In this document: positions 11,436 to 22,926 of the stretch, in pieces
Numbering within the stretch: position 1 is the stretch's first letter
Layout of the letters: every line of letters starts with the position of its first letter
Assembly: GCA_958295665.1 (NCBI GenBank)
Contig: OY282560.1
Span: 192,946,061 to 193,010,060 of the forward strand
From: Tipula vernalis
Taxonomy: Eukaryota > Arthropoda > Insecta > Diptera > Tipulidae
Direction of reading: 5' to 3'
Length of the DNA stretch: 64,000 bases
Notes under the pieces: model-generated
What the model saw: only the letters and a program-made list of their open reading frames with translations
What the model was told of the DNA's origin: nothing
The model's database searches: none
Program-made: the position numbers and the translations under genes

Positions 11436-12795
11436 TCATTTGAACACAGCCGATTGAAGAATAAAGGATATGTTGTCCTTGAGAGCAATGACTTCTTCTT
11501 CCGAATTAGATCCACTCAGAAGATCGTAAACATATATATCATTGGCAATTGTAGAGCTCGCCTTTGGAAATTCTGACTCATGATCTAGAGCCAGTTGATG
11601 AAGACAACGAGTAGCCAAGAAGGACGCCGGAGTTTTGTCTATGTGACCGTTTTGAGCTGATTTGTTAGTAACGGGTCATTCGGATCAAACCACCAAAATA
11701 TATACTGAAATCTTTGATCATCCGGATGGACTTCGATCTGACGATATATTTTTGTGATGTCTGCAATTATCGCATATGCATGTGAGTGAAATCGAAGTAG
11801 AATCAAGAAGAGTTCATTTTGAATGACAGGACCGCACATTAGAATTCGATTTAGAGACGTGCCGGCGCAAGTTTTAGCTGAGCCATCAAACACGACTCTC
11901 AATTTGGTAGAGGTAGAGTCAGGTTTAAACACACAATGGTGCGGTAGATAAAAATAATTTGATTCAAACGCCTTGGCTAATTCCATATGGCCAAGTGACA
12001 CATATTCACTGATGAATGCATTATATGAATCGCGAAGCTCAGAATCTCGACTTAATTTTGCCTCAAGATTAAAGAATCGTCGGCGTGCTAGGATTTCTGA
12101 GTTGCCTAGTTCACTTTCAGCACTAGAAAATGGCAACCGAACCATGAAACGACCATCCATATTTCTTGCATAATTTTGTACAAAATCCTTCTCGCAAACA
12201 TTGTTTGAAATATTATCTTGTGTCACATCCTCTATTTCCTCTATAGCCCAAAATCTCTCCATAAGCGTATCCAAATATGTAGATGGGGAGTTCACGATCG
12301 CTAGATTGCAAATTTGATAATCTGAAGGTGAACCATAGCATAGGTCTTACCAGAGACGACCCAACCCAATCTTGTATTCTGGAGAATGGGGAGGTTATCA
12401 CCTAATTTTATTTGACCGATAGATTGTAATTAAAAAAATAGTTCTGCGCCAATGAACAGAACAATTTGTTTTAGATGAATAGAAATTTGGGTCTGCTAGT
12501 TTGATGTTAGATGGAACAGACCATTTGGATGAATCATACTGAATAATCGGCTGATAATCGGAAATTTTTGGTAAAATGTGTGCCTCTATTGAAGCAGAAT
12601 AATTGCTGACTCGGGACCGAAACTCAATGGAAGCTGAGTTACATTCCATGATGGAAGAACCGCCTATACCTCGGATTTGAGCCGAGGATTTCATTGCCTC
12701 AACGCTTAATTTGGATGCTAGTGATTTTGTAATGAAATTAAGCATGGAGCCTGAATCTAGAATTGCCCTTGCAACAACAGTACGATTGTTGGAAT
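11436..12795 (-). pseudogene. BEL/Pao protease and reverse transcriptase
   Basis: The protease begins near 12795 with VVARAILDSGSMLNFITKSL (catalytic Asp in DSG); its frame runs to about 12398. LPILQNTRLGWVVSGK follows in another frame. The RT frame 12295-11639 shows DGRFMVRLPF, NYFYLPHHCVFKPDS, KLRVVFDGSAKT, SLNRILMCGPVIQ and AIIADITKIYRQIEV (motif A Asp). The next frame, 11618-11436, carries the catalytic box as YVYDLLSG instead of the usual YVDD, so the first of the paired Asp residues is replaced by Tyr. That change alone should kill polymerase activity. Frame breaks lie near 12400, 12300 and 11630. Confidence 0.87.
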
Positions 12796-12826
12796 CAGAT
12801 AATTCAAGGGTTTTAATTAATTGCAG

Positions 12827-13985
12827 CTAGCGCAGTGCCACTGCTAGATTAATTGATGATGATTGCTTTAATGGCGAATTTTGATATTTCGACGGATTAT
12901 TAGTTTTGGCTAATGACGAAGGCTGAGCTGTAGAAATACTGTTAGAGATATAAAGAAGACCGTGATGTTTACCATTACAGGTACGACATCGATCCTCAAC
13001 AGTACAATCGTCAATACGGTGACTTGATCGCAAACAATTTGAGCAAATTTTTAATTGCTCGACACGTTTACTTCGTTCATCGGCAGCAAGACTTAGAAAT
13101 TGGAAGCAACGCATGATCGAGTATTTTGTTTGTTTACAATGGATGCATGAATATGTTCCAGTTGCATGAAAACTTTGACGAAAATAATTACTAGGTTTTT
13201 TGTAGTGTTCGCTGGCTTTGTTGACTGATGGGAAGTATGTGAAGTCTTGAATTTTTGTCCCTCTAATTTGTAGCTCCTTTTTTTAATAAATTTGGAAATG
13301 TCTTCGAATGTGGGAATAGAATTAAGTGGAGTTTCATCCCTCCACCTTAATTTTGTCTCCGAATCAAACTTTGAAGCCATCAAATACGTAATTAAATCAT
13401 CCCAGTATTCAGTAGGACGACTAAGAGCCTTTAGAGATCGAAGATAAGAACTAAATTCATTAGCCTTTGAGAATTTGCCTTCTCAATCGGTTTGGCCCTG
13501 AACATTGCATTTATATGTGCTTCTACAATACGGTTCGTTTTATTAAATCGTTCAAACAATAATTCCCTAGCTTGTTCATAATTTGCCGCAATGAACCCTA
13601 AATTTTCAAATGGCTTAGCCCCAGGACCCTTGCAGCAACTTTTGAGATATTGGAATTTAGTGAAATCAGTTAACCGAGGATTTTTATGAATGTGAGTATC
13701 GAAGGATTCAATAAAACTGCGAAATGTTTTCGGCTCACCACAAAACAATTCGAATGTCAACTCGACTCGAGTCATGGTATTCAATTCAGCTTCTTCTTCT
13801 TCTAACTCAAGAGTAGTTTGATGTTCCAAGAATTGAGCATAATTCGACACTAGATTGTCACGACGCAATCGTAGTTGAGAAGCGGTAGCACTTGCAATAT
13901 CATTAGTCACAAATTTCTCAAGTTCATCAAGGAAGTTCAAAAATATTGTTATCACACTCTTTAAACGTTTAATATTTACGACCAT
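12827..13985 (-). pseudogene. BEL/Pao Gag (capsid and zinc knuckles)
   Basis: From the ATG at 13985 a 184-codon frame gives a helical capsid region with an acidic run (LELEEEEAEL), then LFCGEPKTFRSFIESFDTHI, KFQYLKSCCKGPGAKPFENL and YEQARELLFERF, a pattern typical of BEL/Pao Gag. After a frameshift come FDSETKLRWRD and TFEDISKFIKKR, and then a Cys-rich nucleocapsid: CSNCLRSSHRIDDCT followed by CRTCNGKHHGLL. Gag packages the element RNA. Three frames are needed to read it all, so it is a pseudogene. Its start fits the leader, which begins at the primer-binding site about 500 bp upstream. Confidence 0.85.
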
Positions 13986-14486
13986 AATTGCGAATAGTTA
14001 AATAAACGTGTTTACTTACAATTTTTGATTTTATTGATAAATCCAAACAAACCCTTGAAAATGCTAATAATCGGCAACCAACCAAATACAGCTAGTTCTG
14101 AAGAACAGCAAACGGCCAGAAACTGTTAATAAACAGCGCAGCAATAATAAAGCTTAAATTTGACGTTCAGCAACCGGTATGAACTGTTATAGATCAGCAA
14201 CAAACAAACAATACAGTTCAAATTCGAAGATGAGCAAATGGCAAGAACTGTTAATAATCAGCAGCAATAACGATACAGTTTACTTCGAAGAGCAGCAAAT
14301 GGCAAGAACTGTTAATAATCAGCAAACAACAATACAGTTTAAATTCGAATGGTAGCAAATGGTAGAATTAAAATGGCAAATTGTTGTTGAAGAAGTATGT
14401 TTCACTGAACGGTAATTTTATACGTTGAATAACTGGAACCCCACCAATTTTTCTAGAACAACTTGAAGTCACCAGTCTCTTCAGGG

Positions 14487-14508
14487 GGTATCCCACCGCT
14501 GTCACCAA
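14487..14508 (-). other. Primer-binding site of BEL element 2
   Basis: Directly inside the 5' LTR the minus strand reads TTGGTGACAGCGGTGGGATA. Short-spaced 'TGG(T/C)GAC..' sites next to the LTR are typical of BEL/Pao minus-strand priming. The matching tRNA was not determined. Confidence 0.55.
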
Positions 14509-15060
14509 TGTTAATTGTAGGGAGAAGCTTTTTTCTCCCAGGTTGAAGAATTATTAAGTTTGAGTGAATCATTCAGGCGTGCTATTTAACTCTGCACATT
14601 CAATTTCCACCCTTAAGCCCTTTTTTTTTTTTTTTTGGCCACTTATATCACTTATAGGGGAATATTTATGCAATACTGAAGAAAATTCCACTTTTACGTT
14701 GGAATATTATAATTTCATTTTTATTAACAATATTTACTGATTTATTTATAATTATAATTTATTATATTTATTAAGTTAACTACAATTTTATATTTTATAA
14801 AATTTTATGTTAAATACACACCGGCTGATAAGTAACTAACAAAAAAAAATACTAAAAAAATAAACTTGTTAATTTTACAAAATATAAAAAAAAAAAAAAC
14901 CATATACCGTACACTCGCTTGATTGCCACTCCGCTTGCACTGACCTTTATTACCAATACACAATCAAACAAAATGAAACGGAATGACAACCAAGCAAATA
15001 TATCACAGTTGCACCAAACAAAAAATATTAACCCTTTAAGTTGATTGCCGATGATTAACA
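14509..15060 (-). repeat. 5' LTR of BEL element 2
   Basis: On the plus strand the block starts TGTTAATTGTAGGGAG at 14509 and ends GATGATTAACA at 15060, giving short inverted ends TGTTAAT/ATTAACA and a length of 552 bp. It directly follows the primer-binding site. No second copy exists near 9460, so the ends rest on the TG...CA rule and the primer-binding site, not on a paired LTR. Confidence 0.65.
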
Positions 15061-15289
15061 GTGTAGTTTGACATTAAAAAAATGTAGGAAATAAGTGGTA
15101 AAATACGAGTACACAATTCGCCAAAATGTAGCTACCCAAAAAAGCGCCAAATGAGAAAATTAAAAACAGCAGGAGTTAGTTACTCGTATTCCAAAATACC
15201 AAACTCAATTTCTGAGTTACAAAAAGTCTGCTAATATCATTAATTTCTATCATGCAATAACGGCGTTAATGTTAAGCCCGATATAGCGT

Positions 15290-15720
15290 AATTAGTAGAT
15301 GAATACAGTGAGCTTAAATCTGCAGTGACAACCGTGAAGGAGTGGTTAGCAAAGAGTATCGTCTCATTGAACTACATTGAAAAATTTTACAACGTTCTAA
15401 AAATGTGGCGAATTCATCTGAAATTATTTTTGGTCTTGATACTTTCGATAATAACATAAATCAACAAATTACCAATATTTTTTACTTATATTGAGTGTCA
15501 ACTATCGGACGATGCTGTTAATAAAATTACGTGTTTTAACTCTAAAAATAATGGGTCATCAAGCAATAAAATTGTAATTGTGGATTTAAAGATACCAGAG
15601 CATTCTAAAAAAATGTTAGCGAATTTTAAAACAAAAGGAAACATTTTTTTGTCAATGTTGGTTTAAATTGTACGACAGGTAGACAAATTTTTATTCGGGA
15701 GAACTTACTACTGTTATAGT
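15290..15720 (+). pseudogene. LINE ORF1 (nucleic-acid-binding protein) relic
   Basis: Three frames give one continuous ORF1-like protein: EYSELKSAVTTVKEWLAKSI, IEKFYNVLK, then IIFGLDTFDNN, then CQLSDDAVNKITCF and IVIVDLKIPEHSKKMLANF, and finally GLNCTTGRQIFIRENLL. This resembles the ORF1 protein of Jockey/CR1-group LINEs that share a 'K-I-(V/I)-I-V-D-L-K-x-P' segment and coat the element RNA. At least two frameshifts make it dead. The reading stops exactly where the fold-back array begins. The endonuclease-like piece at 17743, on the other side of the array, may be the start of the same element's ORF2. Confidence 0.6.
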
Positions 15721-17690
15721 TTTCCAAAAATTGCCAGCCGAATGTGAAAAGTCGTTGATGCAGATTGTATTAGTCCAGCTGAAAGTAAAAAAAATAATGG
15801 TTATGCAGATTGTGTCCTCCCAGCCGAAAATAATAAAATGGACGCTAAAACAATAAATAACAATCGGACACTGATAAAGTTAGCTGAAAGTTTCCAGCCG
15901 AAAGTAAAAAGTTGTTAATGCAGATTATTATGTTAACATTCCAGCCGAAAATAAAAAATTTTGTAAAAGTAAAAAGTTTTGGAAATAGTCTTACTTGGAA
16001 AACTTTGTTTAACCTAGTCATGGAAAATCGTTTTTATGTGATTTGTTAATAGCTATCGCAGGAAAAAATTCTGTTTTGAAAAGGTTTCCAGCCGAAACTA
16101 AGAAATGAATTTATAAAATCAGCCTCTACAGTGTAATGGATGGAGATGGAGTTACAATGATTTGACTTATCACTAGATATCGCAGGAAAAAAATTTAGTT
16201 CAAGTTTCGCGTGGGAATTCTCGGAAAATTTGATGTTCCAAATATCATTTAAAAATGTATATAAAATCCGCCTCTAGAGTGTGATGTCTGGAGAAGTATT
16301 TTATTGATGTGACTTGCCAACAGATATCGCAGGAAAAAAATTCAGTTCAAGTTTTCAGTGGGAAATCTCTAAATTCGATTTTCCAAAAATTATTAGAAAA
16401 ATTGTATAAAAACAGCCTCTATATTGTTATATCTGGAAATGTATTTTATTGATGTAACTTGTCGATAGCTATCGCAGGAAAAAACTCAGTGGAAGTTTCC
16501 CGTGGGAAATCTCGGAAAATTTGAAAAAGTTTCCAGCCGAAAGTAAGAAATGAATGCATAAAATGCCTCTAGAGTATTATGTCTGTAGGTGGATTGGATT
16601 GATGCAACTTATTATTAGCTATCGTAGGAAAAAAATTAGTACAAGTAACCCGTGGGAAATCTAGGAAAATTCGGTTTTCCAAAAATCATTAGAAAATTTG
16701 TACAACATCAGCCTTTTGATTTTATCTCTGGAGAAGTATTTTATTGATGCGACTTGCCAAAAGCTACCGCAGGAAAAAAATTCAGTTCAAGATTTTCGTG
16801 GGAAATCGCGAAATATGATTTTCCAAAATCATTAGAAAATTTGTATTAAATCAGCCTCTAGAGTGTTATGTGCAGAAATGGATTGGATTGGTGCGACTTT
16901 GCGTTAGGTATCGTAGGAAAGAAATTCAGTACAAATTACCCGTGGGAAATCTCGGAAATTTCGATTCTCCAAAAATCATTAGAAAATATGTAAAAAGTAC
17001 TAAATGAATATAACATCAGCTTCTATAGTGTTATGTCTGGAGATGGGTTATATCGATGTGACGTGTCAATCGCAGGAAAAAAATTTAGTTCAAGTTTCCT
17101 GTGGGAAATTTAGGAAAATTCGTTCAAAAATTATTTGAAGATTTCTATTAAAGCCGCCTATAGAGTGTTATGTCTGGAGATGCATTTTGGAGATGAACTG
17201 TCTTTTTTCCTCCTATAGCTATTGACAAGTCACAACAACAAAATACATCTCCAGACATAACATTCTAGAGGCTGACGTCATATTACTTTTCTAATGATTT
17301 TTGGAGAATCGAATTTTCCAAGATTTCCCACGCGAAACTTGAACAGACATAAGCAGATTTTATCCATTCGTTTCTTACTTTCGACTGGAAACTTTTTCAA
17401 ATTTTGCGAGATTTTCCACGGGAAAGTTAACCAAAATTTTTTCCTGCGATAGCTTTTGAAAAATCATATAAAAACGATTCAACTTCAGATATACACTATA
17501 GTGAGGCTGGTTTTATTCCAATTTTTTTTCCACGTAAGTCTATTTACAAAAGTCTTTATTTCAATCCATGTATCCTATTTACTTTTGGCTGAAACACCAA
17601 CCTGTTTATTTTCGGCTGAAATCTTAATAATGTAATCTGCATTATCGACTTTTTACTTTTGGCTGGAAACTTTCGGCTAATTTAATAATT
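15721..17690. repeat. Fold-back array of ~145-bp units (FB-145)
   Basis: Successive copies of the box 'atcGCAGGAAAAAAattcagttc' lie at about 16050, 16181, 16326, 16471, 16625, 16767, 16908 and 17068, so the period is about 145 bp with at least eight direct units. Each unit has CCTCTAGAGTGTTATGTCTG, the GCAGGAAAAAA box, CGTGGGAAATCTCGGAAAA and a CAAAAATCATTAGAAAAT end. From about 17205 to 17690 the units run inverted. Both ends carry the same module: GCTGAAAGTTTCCAGCCGAA near 15880, and its inverse near 17655. The array is non-coding and related to the copy at 4428-4830. Confidence 0.9.
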
Positions 17691-17742
17691 TAAAAATATG
17701 AGTTTAATTTCTAAATTTTTCTTTTAATTTTTTTTTTTAACT

Positions 17743-17990
17743 TTGTGCCTATTTCAACTTAATTTTTTAATGACTAAATTTAATAAATTATCGATAAATT
17801 CGTTACATAAACTAATTGATACTAAAACATTTTGGATAGTTTATCTAAACATACAGAGTATGCGTGCCAATCTCTATTGTTTTCTTGCTAATATTTCGTG
17901 TTTTAAGTTTTTACCAAGCACTATTATGCCCGATTCTGAGTACAAACATTTTATGTTATGTTATGTTATTTTGGTTTTTTTAATTCGAAT
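17743..17990 (+). pseudogene. LINE endonuclease N-terminal fragment
   Basis: The frame 17743-18015 holds FWIVYLNIQSMRANLYCFLA, the first box of the apurinic-endonuclease-like domain of CR1/Jockey LINEs (YLNIQSLRNK-type, with the metal-binding Asn), followed by PDSEYKHFMLCYVI, which resembles the second strand of that domain. The domain would nick target DNA. It breaks off after about 75 residues. The ORF1 relic at 15290-15720 has the same orientation, and only the fold-back array lies between them, so I infer one LINE split by the array. Confidence 0.55.
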
Positions 17991-18109
17991 TCATATAGGA
18001 AGCAGTAAAATATAATGACGAAATTACGAAATTTTTCTAAATGATAATGTGTCGAATTATAAATTATTTACCAACTATAATGACCATAATACAAATACCG
18101 GTGTTGAAG

Positions 18110-18965
18110 GTTTCATTAACACGTCATAAACGTCAAATCCAACGGTATACCAAATCAGCTCGTGGACAATTCGACACCTGGTCGATTTGAGCATATCCAT
18201 ATAGACATTGTAGTTCCACTTCCTCCGTCTAATGGATATTCATATCTACTCACCTGTGTTGATCACTTCACTCGGTGACCCGAAGCATACTGCATGACAA
18301 ACATATCAGCTGCAACTATTGCCCCCACCATTGTAATCAATGTCATATCACGATTCGGCGTGCCTCTTCACATCACAACTGATCGAGCAACGCAATCCGA
18401 GTCAAAGCTTTTCACAGAGTTAACGAAACTCCTCGGATCGCATTGGATACGTACCAATTCTTACCATCCGCAAGCCAATGTCATGGTCGAACGCTTCCAT
18501 CGACAACTAAAAGCCTCACTCATGGCCAGAAGCAAGACAACCAATTGGAGCTCAGAGATTCCTATCATAATACTGGCAATCCGAGCAACCGTGAAAAAAG
18601 ATTTGAAGTGCTAACCAGCTGAAATAGTTTCTGGCCAAACCATCAAGCTACCCGGAGAGTTCTTCATCACCACTCCCATCTACCGAGACGTTTTTGTTCC
18701 GAAATCGGCCGATAACTGCGATTTTGCCTTTATCATACAAGGTTCGTACGGAACTATTTTCTTCCTTTTGAAGGTCCATCTAAAGTCATACGCCGCCTTC
18801 GCAAACAATTAAAACCAAACCATTTCAATCGATCGTCTCAAGCAAGCATAAGGCATTCTCCGTTCGGCAGATCAACCAATAAGCCTACGAACACGAAAAC
18901 CGTCCGTATTGCAACTGATCATTCAGTTATTCCCTAGGGAGGGGAGATCACTTGCGGAGGAGTCC
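18110..18965 (+). pseudogene. Gypsy integrase, 3' end of pol
   Basis: The frame opens with RQIQRYTKSARGQFDTPGRF and EHIHIDIVVPLPPSNGYSYL (first catalytic Asp), then a TGA in place of Trp. It continues at 18294-18614 with RFGVPLHITTDRATQSESKL (second Asp) and SYHPQANVMVERFHRQLKAS (catalytic Glu), and after a stop with FFITTPIYRDVFVPKSAD. This is the integrase core and tail of a Mag/CsRn1-like Gypsy retrotransposon. At least two in-frame stops are present. The coding region leads straight into a purine-rich tract and the LTR at 18966. Everything upstream of integrase is missing. Confidence 0.85.
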
Positions 18966-19527
18966 TGTAGCGCCTCACGTATTTTAATTTAAATAAAAAA
19001 TCATTTATTTATTTAAATTAAAATGCAATCACCACCACAAAGGGTTAATTTTATATTTGGCACGCGCTCTAATTCGAATTTATAACTGTCTTTGTTTTTA
19101 TTACATATTCCACCTCGCGCCAAATAGAGCAACTATTTAGTTTTGCAATCCGAGCATGCTCGTCCAACAAATTTCGCCAACAAGCATCATCGCAAATAAT
19201 TCATCCACGCAACCAATATATAAAAAACCAAATATAAATTCATTTTGTATTATTCATCGTCTCCGATTTTGCGGATGACAGTTCGGAGTAAGACACAGTC
19301 GGTTCGTCGTGCGCATTTGATACGAATCGATTTTTGTGAGATTAATTACAAATAAGTAGAGTGGTGGAAAATATTAGTTTTCTAAAATGAATTTTATAAC
19401 AAAAGTGTATCATAATTTTCAACTTAAAACAGTAAAATTATAAGTGATTTGTAGATTAGAATAAATCACCATTTTTAAAGCATTGAATAATAAAATCAAA
19501 CGTTTTTTACTTCTACATACATTTACA
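18966..19527 (+). repeat. 3' LTR of the Gypsy element at 18 kb
   Basis: It starts TGTAGCGCCTCACGTATTTT at 18966, just after a purine-rich stretch (GGGAGGGGAGATCACTTGCG). A TATA box (TATATAAAA, 19216-19224) is followed about 40 bp on by a GC-richer likely start region, and AATAAAATC lies near the end. The end is at one of two TACA words, 19517 or 19527. There is no paired 5' LTR, so the right boundary is approximate. Confidence 0.65.
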
Positions 19528-19805
19528 TATATCGAGCGTCTACCTAGTATTGGCTGAGGTGGTCTCGTTAAAATAATGGAAATCCATTAATTACCTCATA
19601 CAAAAATGGAAGGTTGTCGTAAATTTTTTAGTTACATATATTGCTTGTTATCTTTTCAACTATGTTTCCAATGACATTGCTTTGTCTAAGAATTTAAGTA
19701 TTTTCTCAAATAAGCTGTGGAAATGGCTTCAAAATATTAATTTAATTAGTACTATATTTAAAATTTACATTTTGAATAACTTATTAAGAATTTAATTTTT
19801 CTGTC

Positions 19806-20131
19806 TGTAATTAATTGATTTTTCGACATTTTTTATAGCCAAATATATTAATTGTTCATGGCAATCCCAATATTTTCGATTTGGTAAATCAGAAAAATAC
19901 AGAGGCCAATCGCTACATTAGAGCAGCATACAGAGTTGTATATTGGTAGAACTCTTTGGGCCTTCAGCCAAAATTACGGGGAGGAGAGAAGATATTTCTA
20001 CTTTTTTTCAGTAGATATATTATAAGCGATTGGCCTCTGTATTTTTCTGATTTACCAAATCGAAAATATTGGGATTGCTATGAACAATTAATATATTTGT
20101 CTATAAAAAATGGCGAAAAATCAATTGATTT
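19806..20131. repeat. Inverted copy pair of a Penelope-LTR-like repeat
   Basis: Left arm 19806-19914 and right arm 20024-20131 are near-perfect inverse copies. They share AATATTTTCGATTTGGTAAAT, CAGAAAAATACAGAGGCCAA and a TTGATTTTTCG box. The ~110-bp spacer contains TCAGCCAAAATTACGGGGAG, which matches the copy at 46985-47030. The family recurs at 46561-47212. No coding sequence is present. Confidence 0.85.
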
Positions 20132-20635
20132 TTAATAACTGTACTTTGATTAACATTCATTAATTCATTGAATTAGTAATAATTTATTTTTAATATAATT
20201 TTCTCTGCAAATTTTTGATAATTCAGAATCGGTGCTTTTTAAAACGGATGAATCTCATTCCAAATAGCCCATACTAGGTTTGGAGAGTAAAAGTATTTTC
20301 CGCAAGTGAGATTTTCTAAAAGATTTTGTAACTTGTATCAGTTATTCTGATTGAGTATTTTATAAGTAAATTATTAAAAAACATAAATTTTTTCCTTCCA
20401 TAAATCCTTTTAATCTAAATTTAAAACTAAAAATATAAAATAATTAAATAATTTGTTTATTAAAAATTTTGGCAAAGAGAATCCACGTTCTTGTAAAAAT
20501 GTTATAAAATAAAAATTGTAAAATTTAACTTTGAATAAATAATAAATAAATAAAATAATTTTTAACATTGACCTATATGACATAGATTTTTATAATATGA
20601 ACAAATATTTGAAAATTAACATACTGTAGGATTTG
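20132..20635. other. AT-rich filler
   Basis: This has short open frames only and no motif or repeat that I recognise, apart from dense AAT/TAA runs. Confidence 0.55.
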
Positions 20636-21589
20636 TTAGAAATGATTGGTTAAAGTATATTGACGTGAATTTTTACGATTTGGACTAGAAGTGGAAATAA
20701 AATTTGGAATAGGTGGTCTCCGGTGCAATGAGTAACAAACATTTGCTGGGTGTCCCGTTTTATGGCAAATTTGACATGTTAGTGTTCGTTTCTTAACTAA
20801 GTGAGTGAATGATGATATGGAATTACTAGTTTCGCGAATAGAATTTACTTCTTCGATGGCTTTCGCAAATGAGTCTCGTAAGTTTGTAAAGCTGCACGCT
20901 TTAATGTTGATTCTAATAGGATTTCTTAAACCGTCTTGGAAGGAACGCAATGCGGTTGTATTGTTTAGATTCTGGATATGTTTTGCAGAATCCTTACCTT
21001 CTCGTTCTATACAATTATCGTTTAAATATAATAAAAAAGCCTCTGTTCTGGTTGGAAAGGTTCTAATATTCGAAAATTGTATATCCCTTTTAACCTCACT
21101 ACATTTCCCACAATCTTTGTATTTGACTAAATCGTACGCCGGACCTGATAGTTTTGATTTCAACACATTTAAAAATAACTTAAAGTCTCCCTCCGTCGTT
21201 AGAGGTGAATAGACCACATTACAACATGATAAAAATTTATGAAGGTTATTGGAGTCACCGTTAAAATCTGAGTTAATTTTCTACATTAAGTCTACATTTA
21301 GTCATACTTTCGCCATTTTGAAGGATTCGACTGTTATTTGATTACGAAGCTTATTGTCTGAGTCACTATCACTACTAATACTTATATAACTATAACTTGG
21401 ATAATGATTTTCAATAGGAGTTAATGAAAATTCGAAATGCTTTACAGAATTATCAAAATTGTCGGTTGAAGATTGGCTGATTCGTTCATTTGAGCTTATA
21501 CCAATTAAATTATCAAAGTACTTACAATTTAACTCAGATATAAACTTTGATTTTCTTGTTATGGTTTTTGCAATGATACGATTTCTCAA
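20636..21589 (-). pseudogene. Gypsy Gag with CCHC zinc knuckle
   Basis: On the minus strand an N-terminal part (21589-21302, with serine- and acid-rich SSDSDSDNK) continues through two stops near 21300-21240 into the capsid: DFNGDSNNLHKFLSCCNVVY, SPLTTEGDFKLFLNVLKSKL, SGPAYDLVKYKD. The frame 21217-20636 ends with CQICHKTGHPANVC, a CX2CX4HX4C nucleocapsid knuckle that binds the element RNA. The order capsid, then knuckle, is that of Gypsy Gag. It is inactivated by stops and there is no pol downstream: after the Gag stop at 20636 only AT-rich DNA follows. The sequence is unlike the gag of the intact element at 25.9 kb, which lacks a knuckle. Confidence 0.8.
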
Positions 21590-21879
21590 TTGTATACATT
21601 CGTCGTCACTTATTGAAATTCATGAAAAAGAAAAAAAATAATACGAATTAGAAAAGTTATTCAAATTATTAAAACAGAATAGACCAATTTAGAATATTTA
21701 CCTCAACAGAATTGATATGTGATGAAGTTGATACAGTTAGGATAAAATAAAATTGTGTATTAACGATGATTCCAATAATAAATGAACAAATTCATTAATG
21801 GTGTAGCAATTATTGATTGTTGAGCCACTCATGTGATTTTTATAGATGAATGAAAAAAATCTTGTTGATAAAGTTGTAT

Positions 21880-22660
21880 TCACCATGCAAGAAAAGTGCC
21901 ATTAGATAGAATAGAAGAAAAGTGCATAAATGTATTTTGCACACGTGGTGCCCTGAAAAACGTGTTTGGTTAAAAAATTTAGCAAAGCGCGAAAATATAA
22001 GTAAAGATGCAGTGAGAAAAATAAATAATAGGTTTGGGGAACATGGTACGGTAAAGGATTTACGAAAAAGCGGTCGAAAACCAGGTCCCAGCAATCTTAA
22101 ATTACACGCCAAAATTGTAAGTGAAATTCGCGAAAACAAATCAATGTCTGTCGGAGATTTATGTGGGAAACTAGGTACTAGTGTTGGAATGATCCAGCGG
22201 TAAAAATAAGACATCTTGACTTGAAGGCATATAAAAAATGAAGAGTTTCGAAACGAAGTAAAAACAAAAAAGTTTTTGCCAAAACCGTTCACGAAAACTC
22301 TATGACGACCGTCTTGGCATATGGACGATGAAACATACAATATGTTAAAGTGGAAAAAAAACAAATCCGCCAAATTCACCAGAACTTTGACCAATTGAAA
22401 GATATTGGACAATTTCAAAGCATTACTTGAAAAATAATGGTAAAGTAACCAAAAATTTAACAGAGTTCAAAAAAAGTTGGTCTAAAGCAACCAGAAAAAT
22501 TAATAAATCTCGCCCTATCTCCCAACAGCCGATGAAAAATTGTTTAGAGCTTTTCAGACAAAACTTGCGGCATCAGGAATTAATTCTAATCCTAATTATC
22601 AGAAACAGATTTATAGCCGAACCAACTCTCCAAGAACAAAATGCTGTAAAAATCATATAA
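21880..22660 (+). pseudogene. Tc1/mariner-type transposase relic
   Basis: The frame 21922-22203 gives a paired helix-turn-helix N-terminus: ENISKDAVRKINNRFGEHG, TVKDLRKSGRKPGPSN and SVGDLCGKLGTSVGMIQR, the usual '..(V)..I..RF.E.G.V.D..RSGRP..' pattern. Broken frames then give HMDDETYNML (first catalytic Asp region) and, at 22427-22660, NNGKVTKNLTEFKKSWSKAT, the tail after the lost catalytic end. It would be a cut-and-paste transposase of the IS630/Tc1/mariner group; the 'MDDETY' box suggests the ITmD37E branch, a weak guess. Stops and deletions make it dead. I did not find its terminal repeats. Confidence 0.7.
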
Positions 22661-22663
22661 TTT

Positions 22664-22870
22664 AATAATTGTGTTGTCTTGTGTTGTCCTATTTTCTAAC
22701 TATCAACTACTTAGGTGTCTGGAACTTGGGGTTGATTGTTTGCTGCTTACATACCTTTCCTTTCCTGCGATTTTGTTATGTGTTAAGGGGGTACGGACTA
22801 CGGAGGGAGTTCCGTCATCTAGGAGTCTTGCTTAGCCTTAGTCGTACACCCTGATCAATCAATCAATCAA
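22664..22870 (+). mobile_element. RTE-like 3' tail, second copy
   Basis: It ends CTTAGTCGTACACCCTGATC followed by ATCA tetramers at 22855-22870. The last ~45 bases match the inverse of the element end at 2847-2900. No reverse transcriptase is attached, so this is either a 5'-truncated LINE or a SINE using the same 3' end. Confidence 0.5.
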
Positions 22871-22926
22871 GAAATAGGATTACAAACTTTGGTTTATGTT
22901 ATGTACTAATATAAATAAAATGTATA

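Larger units (their letters stand above)
9470..15060 (-). mobile_element. BEL/Pao retrotransposon 2, 3'-truncated
   Basis: The order on the minus strand is 5' LTR (15060-14509), primer-binding site, leader, gag, protease, RT, RNase H and integrase, ending at about 9470 without a 3' LTR. All BEL/Pao domains are present in the expected order. The reading frame is broken many times. The sequence differs clearly from BEL element 1 (different zinc-knuckle and protease sequences), so the two come from different families. Confidence 0.88.

Noticed and set aside
15721..17690. DINE-1/Helitron-type element for the 145-bp array
   Set aside because: The unit size fits, but the second half runs inverted and I see no TC start, CTRR end or terminal hairpin typical of Helitrons.
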